From positions 1 through 7,290 of the forward strand of contig DATBWU010000146.1 in assembly GCA_036514635.1 (NCBI GenBank): a stretch of DNA of 7,290 bases, written 5' to 3'. Source of the DNA: DASSFZ01 sp036514635 (GTDB lineage Bacteria; Chloroflexota; Anaerolineae; Fen-1058). Made by a program: the position numbers and the translations under genes. Positions within the stretch are counted from its first letter, which is position 1; every line of letters begins with the position of its first letter. Positions 5,384 to 7,290 of the stretch are shown here, piece by piece. Below the pieces are notes generated by a model. It saw nothing but the letters and a program-made list of their open reading frames with translations, searched no databases and was not told the origin of the DNA.

Positions 5384-5549
5384 GCCTTGAGGTTGCCCGG
5401 AAACTCACCACCACGCCCTATCCGACGCTTCGCGTCGGGGGCGCGCTAGGCGAGGCACCAAGGCACCAAGCCTCTCCAAGTCTTCTTGGTGTTTCTTGGT
5501 GTCCTGGAGTCTTGGTGGTGAGTCTGGCAGCTTTTCAGACAGGCTCTTA
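5381..5549. mobile_element. Putative miniature inverted-repeat element between convergent stop codons
   Basis: The perfect inverted arms ACTCACCACCA (5403-5413) and TGGTGGTGAGT (5513-5523) lie about 20 bases inside each end. The right end read leftward is TAA-GAGCCTGTCTGAAAA (5549-5532), matching the ends of the element at 2936-3212. The left end TAG-GCCTTGAGG is degenerate. The TAG stop of glmS and the TAA stop of the aminotransferase sit at the two borders. The inside holds ACCAAG arrays in opposite orientations (5454-5470, 5485-5520). No protein is encoded. A composite of repeats is the alternative. Confidence 0.4.
5422..5438. terminator. Stem-loop downstream of glmS, weak terminator candidate
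   Basis: CCGACGC (5422-5428) pairs with GCGTCGG (5432-5438) around TTC, 39 bases after the glmS stop. No T-run follows, so intrinsic termination is doubtful. The larger inverted arms around it (5403-5413 with 5513-5523) could give a bidirectional barrier between the convergent genes. Confidence 0.3.
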
Positions 5550-6893
5550 CCCGTTCACGGCCTTGTCCGTAATCGCCAGCCCCTCGTTGATGATTTCGAA
5601 GCCTTCCCTCAATTGCGCCTCGGTCACGCATAGCGGCGGGTTGGTGAAGAACGTGTGCCAGTGCGTGAAGGTGAACAAGCCCTGGTCGCGGAAGAACACC
5701 GCGAGTTGCTTCATCGGCTCCGAGTTGCCGTTGAACGGCGCGAGCGGCTCCTTCGTCTGGCGGTTCTTCACCAGCTCGACGATGCCGAACAGCCCGATCG
5801 ATCGCACGTCGCCGACTGACGGGTGTTCGGCTTTCAACTCGTCGAGCAGGCTAGCCATGATCCGGCCCATGCGCTGGGCGTTGCCGATCAGGTCGTCCTC
5901 TTCGAGCACTTTGAGATTGGCGATAGCCGCCGCCAGGCACATCGGGTGGCCGTTGTAAGTCAGGCCGCCTTGAAATACCCGATCGTCGAAGTAATGCGCG
6001 ATTTTCTCCGATACGGCGACGCAGCCCAGCGGCATGTACGCCGAGGTCAGCCCCTTCGCCAGCGTGACGATGTCCGGCACCACGTTCCAGTGATCGACGG
6101 CGAACCACGCGCCGGTGCGGCCCAGCCCGCACATCACTTCGTCGCAAATCAGCAAAATGCCGTACTTGTCGCACAGGGCGCGCAAGCCCTGCAAGTAACC
6201 GTTCGGCGGGACGATGAGGCCGTTCGTGCCGGTGACTGTTTCGATGAACACGGCAGCGATCGTGTGCGGGCCTTCGTACAGGATCACTTCTTCGATCTGG
6301 TCGAGGCACTTCTGCGCGAACACCTCGTCGCTGTCGCCCTCGTGATACAGTTGGCTGCGATACTTGTACGGATCGAACACGCGCACCACGCCGGGCATGC
6401 TCGCCGGCTCGTTCGGCCAGCGGCGCGGATCGCCGGTCAGCGCGATAGCGCCTGCCGTCGCGCCGTGATACGACCGATAGCGCGTGATGATCTTGTGGCG
6501 GCCCGTATAAAAGCGCGCGAACTTGATCGCGTTCTCGTTGGCTTCCGCGCCGCCCAGCGTGAAGAAGAACCGGTCCAGATCGCCGGGCGTATGCTTCGCC
6601 AGCAACGGGCCGAACTCGGCGCGCACGCGCGTCGCCATGCTGGGGCCGGCGTAAGGCAGCTCGTCGGCCTGCCGCTTGATGGCTTCGATCACGCGCCGGT
6701 TGCCGTGGCCGATGTTGACGCACATCAGTTGCGAGTTGAAGTCGAGGTAACGCTTGCCGTTGGCATCCCAGAAGTACACGCCTTCGCCGCGCACCATCGG
6801 GATGGGGTTGACGGCGTTCTGCGCCGACCACGACCACAGCGTGTATTCCTTCGACAGGCGCACCATTTCCTCGGCAGACATCGGTTCGGGCAT
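5547..6893 (-). CDS. Class III PLP-dependent aminotransferase, taurine/omega-amino acid type
   Basis: Fold-type I, class III (omega) transaminases move an amino group from an omega-amino compound to a keto acid, usually pyruvate, using PLP. The start is the ATG at 6893, which has AAAGGA eight bases upstream; the open frame beyond it runs into repeats. The product is 448 residues, normal for the class. Visible motifs are GGAEANENAIKFAR (114-127, phosphate binding), SYHGAT (141-146), ICDEVMCGLGRTG (249-261, Asp251 contacting the PLP ring nitrogen), TLAKGLTSAYMPLG (277-290, Lys280 as Schiff-base lysine) and TYNGHPMCLAA (312-322). The KGLTSAYMPLG and THWHTFFTNPPL segments recall taurine-pyruvate and beta-alanine-pyruvate aminotransferases, but the substrate cannot be decided and no catabolic partner gene is nearby. 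It converges on glmS. The stop TAA lies at the border of a repeat element, and a CAC-spaced repeat lies upstream of the ribosome binding site. Confidence 0.88.
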   Translation of the reverse strand: MPEPMSAEEMVRLSKEYTLWSWSAQNAVNPIPMVRGEGVYFWDANGKRYLDFNSQLMCVNIGHGNRRVIEAIKRQADELPYAGPSMATRVRAEFGPLLAKHTPGDLDRFFFTLGGAEANENAIKFARFYTGRHKIITRYRSYHGATAGAIALTGDPRRWPNEPASMPGVVRVFDPYKYRSQLYHEGDSDEVFAQKCLDQIEEVILYEGPHTIAAVFIETVTGTNGLIVPPNGYLQGLRALCDKYGILLICDEVMCGLGRTGAWFAVDHWNVVPDIVTLAKGLTSAYMPLGCVAVSEKIAHYFDDRVFQGGLTYNGHPMCLAAAIANLKVLEEDDLIGNAQRMGRIMASLLDELKAEHPSVGDVRSIGLFGIVELVKNRQTKEPLAPFNGNSEPMKQLAVFFRDQGLFTFTHWHTFFTNPPLCVTEAQLREGFEIINEGLAITDKAVNG

Positions 6894-6906
6894 GGGGAAG
6901 TCCTTT

Positions 6907-6954
6907 GTGAGATGAGTGGTAAGTGATGAGTGAAGCGTGAAACGTAAAACGTGA
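6907..6954 (-). repeat. Short-period repeat upstream of the aminotransferase
   Basis: GTGA/AGTGATG/AACGTAA units recur every 7-8 bases, ending just upstream of the AAAGGA ribosome binding site. It shares CGTAAAACGT (6943-6952) with the rluB-cmk repeat. It probably forms part of the 5' leader, and I see no promoter in it. Confidence 0.65.
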
Positions 6955-6971
6955 GGCTGGCACTCACAAAC

Positions 6972-6990
6972 GGCGGATTGTGCATCCGCC
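6972..6990. repeat. GC hairpin upstream of the aminotransferase
   Basis: GGCGGAT (6972-6978) pairs with ATCCGCC (6984-6990) around a 5-base loop. There is no T-tract in either direction strong enough to call a terminator. Confidence 0.45.
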
Positions 6991-7055
6991 TTGAGCCTAG
7001 ATCGCAGAGAAGTCTTTAGAAAAACTGGCTCTCCCGACTTTGGCGGGAATTGAAC

Positions 7056-7149
7056 CGCAACCCTCTGAAGAGGGCAGGCGAACGCAAAGGACGCCAAGAT
7101 TTCTAAGGCTTTGCGCTCGCCTGCCCCGCACGCTGTTGGCGGGGTTGCG
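7056..7149. repeat. Nested inverted repeats
   Basis: GGGCAGGCG continuing to CGCAAAG (7072-7089) pairs at 17 of 18 positions with 7109-7126. Around it, CGCAACCC (7056-7063) matches GGGTTGCG (7142-7149). Smaller hairpins CCCTCT/AGAGGG (7061-7066, 7069-7074) and CCCCGC/GCGGGG (7124-7129, 7139-7144) compete with these. No conserved RNA family was recognised, and the stretch does not fold as a tRNA. Confidence 0.6.
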
Positions 7150-7250
7150 CCCTTTGCGGTGAGGCTTTTCCCGGCCAACCCGGAAGACCCGAAAAACTCA
7201 GCGTTCTCTGCGCCTCGGCGGTGAATCTCGACCCTTGCGGTTAAATCTGG
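7150..7250. repeat. Degenerate CTTTGCG/CTCTGCG repeat
   Basis: Fragments such as CCTTTGCGGTGAGG, TTCTCTGCGCC, TCGGCGGTGAA and CCCTTGCGGTTAAA alternate in an 8-9 base rhythm, related to CGCAAAGGACGCCAAG at 7083-7098. Such strings are widespread spacer repeats in environmental genomes, by general experience. No gene is visible from 6894 to the window end. Confidence 0.5.
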
Positions 7251-7268
7251 CTGTGATTGCGCTTCAGG

Positions 7269-7274
7269 TATGAT
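7269..7274 (+). promoter_or_regulatory. Possible -10 element for a gene beyond the window
   Basis: GGTATGATCC resembles GGTATAATCC of the rluB promoter (597-605). TATGAT has 5 of 6 consensus bases. The -35 is poor and the downstream gene is not in view. Confidence 0.3.
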
Positions 7275-7290
7275 CCGCCGCCGGGTTCGC

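Noticed and set aside
3811..5958. 715-codon plus-strand open frame overlapping glmS
   Set aside because: It is in another frame of a clear GlmS gene. Its translation is an Arg/Gly/Ala-rich shadow typical of GC-rich DNA and it runs through the glmS stop into the antisense of the aminotransferase.
5823..6926. 367-codon plus-strand open frame antisense to the aminotransferase
   Set aside because: Shadow of a gene with clear PLP motifs; its translation has no recognisable domain.
7030..7065. tRNA T-arm-like sequence GGTTCAATTCCCG on the minus strand
   Set aside because: No matching acceptor stem, anticodon arm or D-arm surrounds it; the neighbouring stem has a four-base or smaller loop.
6894..7178. 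N-terminal extension of the aminotransferase by 95 codons
   Set aside because: The extension is encoded by repeats and hairpins, while the ATG at 6893 has a good ribosome binding site and gives the normal family length.

Overview
The window is GC-rich bacterial DNA with GC-skewed third codon positions and unusually repeat-filled gaps between genes. I infer a member of the Chloroflexota (Anaerolineae-like) or a similar environmental lineage. The grounds are the rluB-cmk-plsC gene order, protein sequences that are neither proteobacterial nor typical Firmicutes, and spacer repeats of the ACCACCAAG and CTTTGCG type. No marker here proves the phylum.

Layout. Positions 1-62 (minus strand) hold the first 20 codons of a secreted or membrane protein that runs off the window. 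A roughly 530-base divergent gap follows, with a degenerate tandem repeat, two back-to-back GC hairpins, a perfect 9-base DnaA-box match and an extended -10 promoter. A plus-strand operon comes next: a 23S rRNA pseudouridine synthase of the RluB/RsuA family (624-1400), cytidylate kinase (1456-2151) and a PlsC-type acyltransferase (2148-2939). cmk and plsC share an ATGA overlap. A 600-base gap then leads to glmS (3542-5383), read in the same direction. A class III PLP aminotransferase (5547-6893, minus strand) converges on glmS. The last 400 bases are non-coding repeats and hairpins, ending in a possible promoter for a gene beyond the window.

The most notable feature is in the glmS leader. Positions 3269-3450 carry the signature blocks of a glmS ribozyme (AGCGCA, AGTTGACGAGGA, GGTT, ATCGA, AGCGGATGCC) in order and with matching stems. 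It has an extra folded insert of about 39 bases between GGTT and ATCGA, and a changed base in the conserved AGCGCC block. GlmS makes glucosamine-6-phosphate, the cofactor of this ribozyme, so the enzyme probably represses its own mRNA.

The second theme is small repeat elements that touch coding sequence. Two putative miniature elements (2936-3212 and 5381-5549) have imperfect inverted ends resembling GAGCCTGTCTGAAAA. Their ends coincide with the stop codons of plsC, glmS and the aminotransferase. Another short-period repeat fills the rluB-cmk gap, appears to encode the RluB C-terminal tail, and leaves cmk without a visible Shine-Dalgarno sequence.

The genes are mostly housekeeping: rRNA modification, CMP/dCMP phosphorylation, phospholipid synthesis and amino-sugar synthesis. 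I found no defence system, CRISPR array, tRNA or rRNA.
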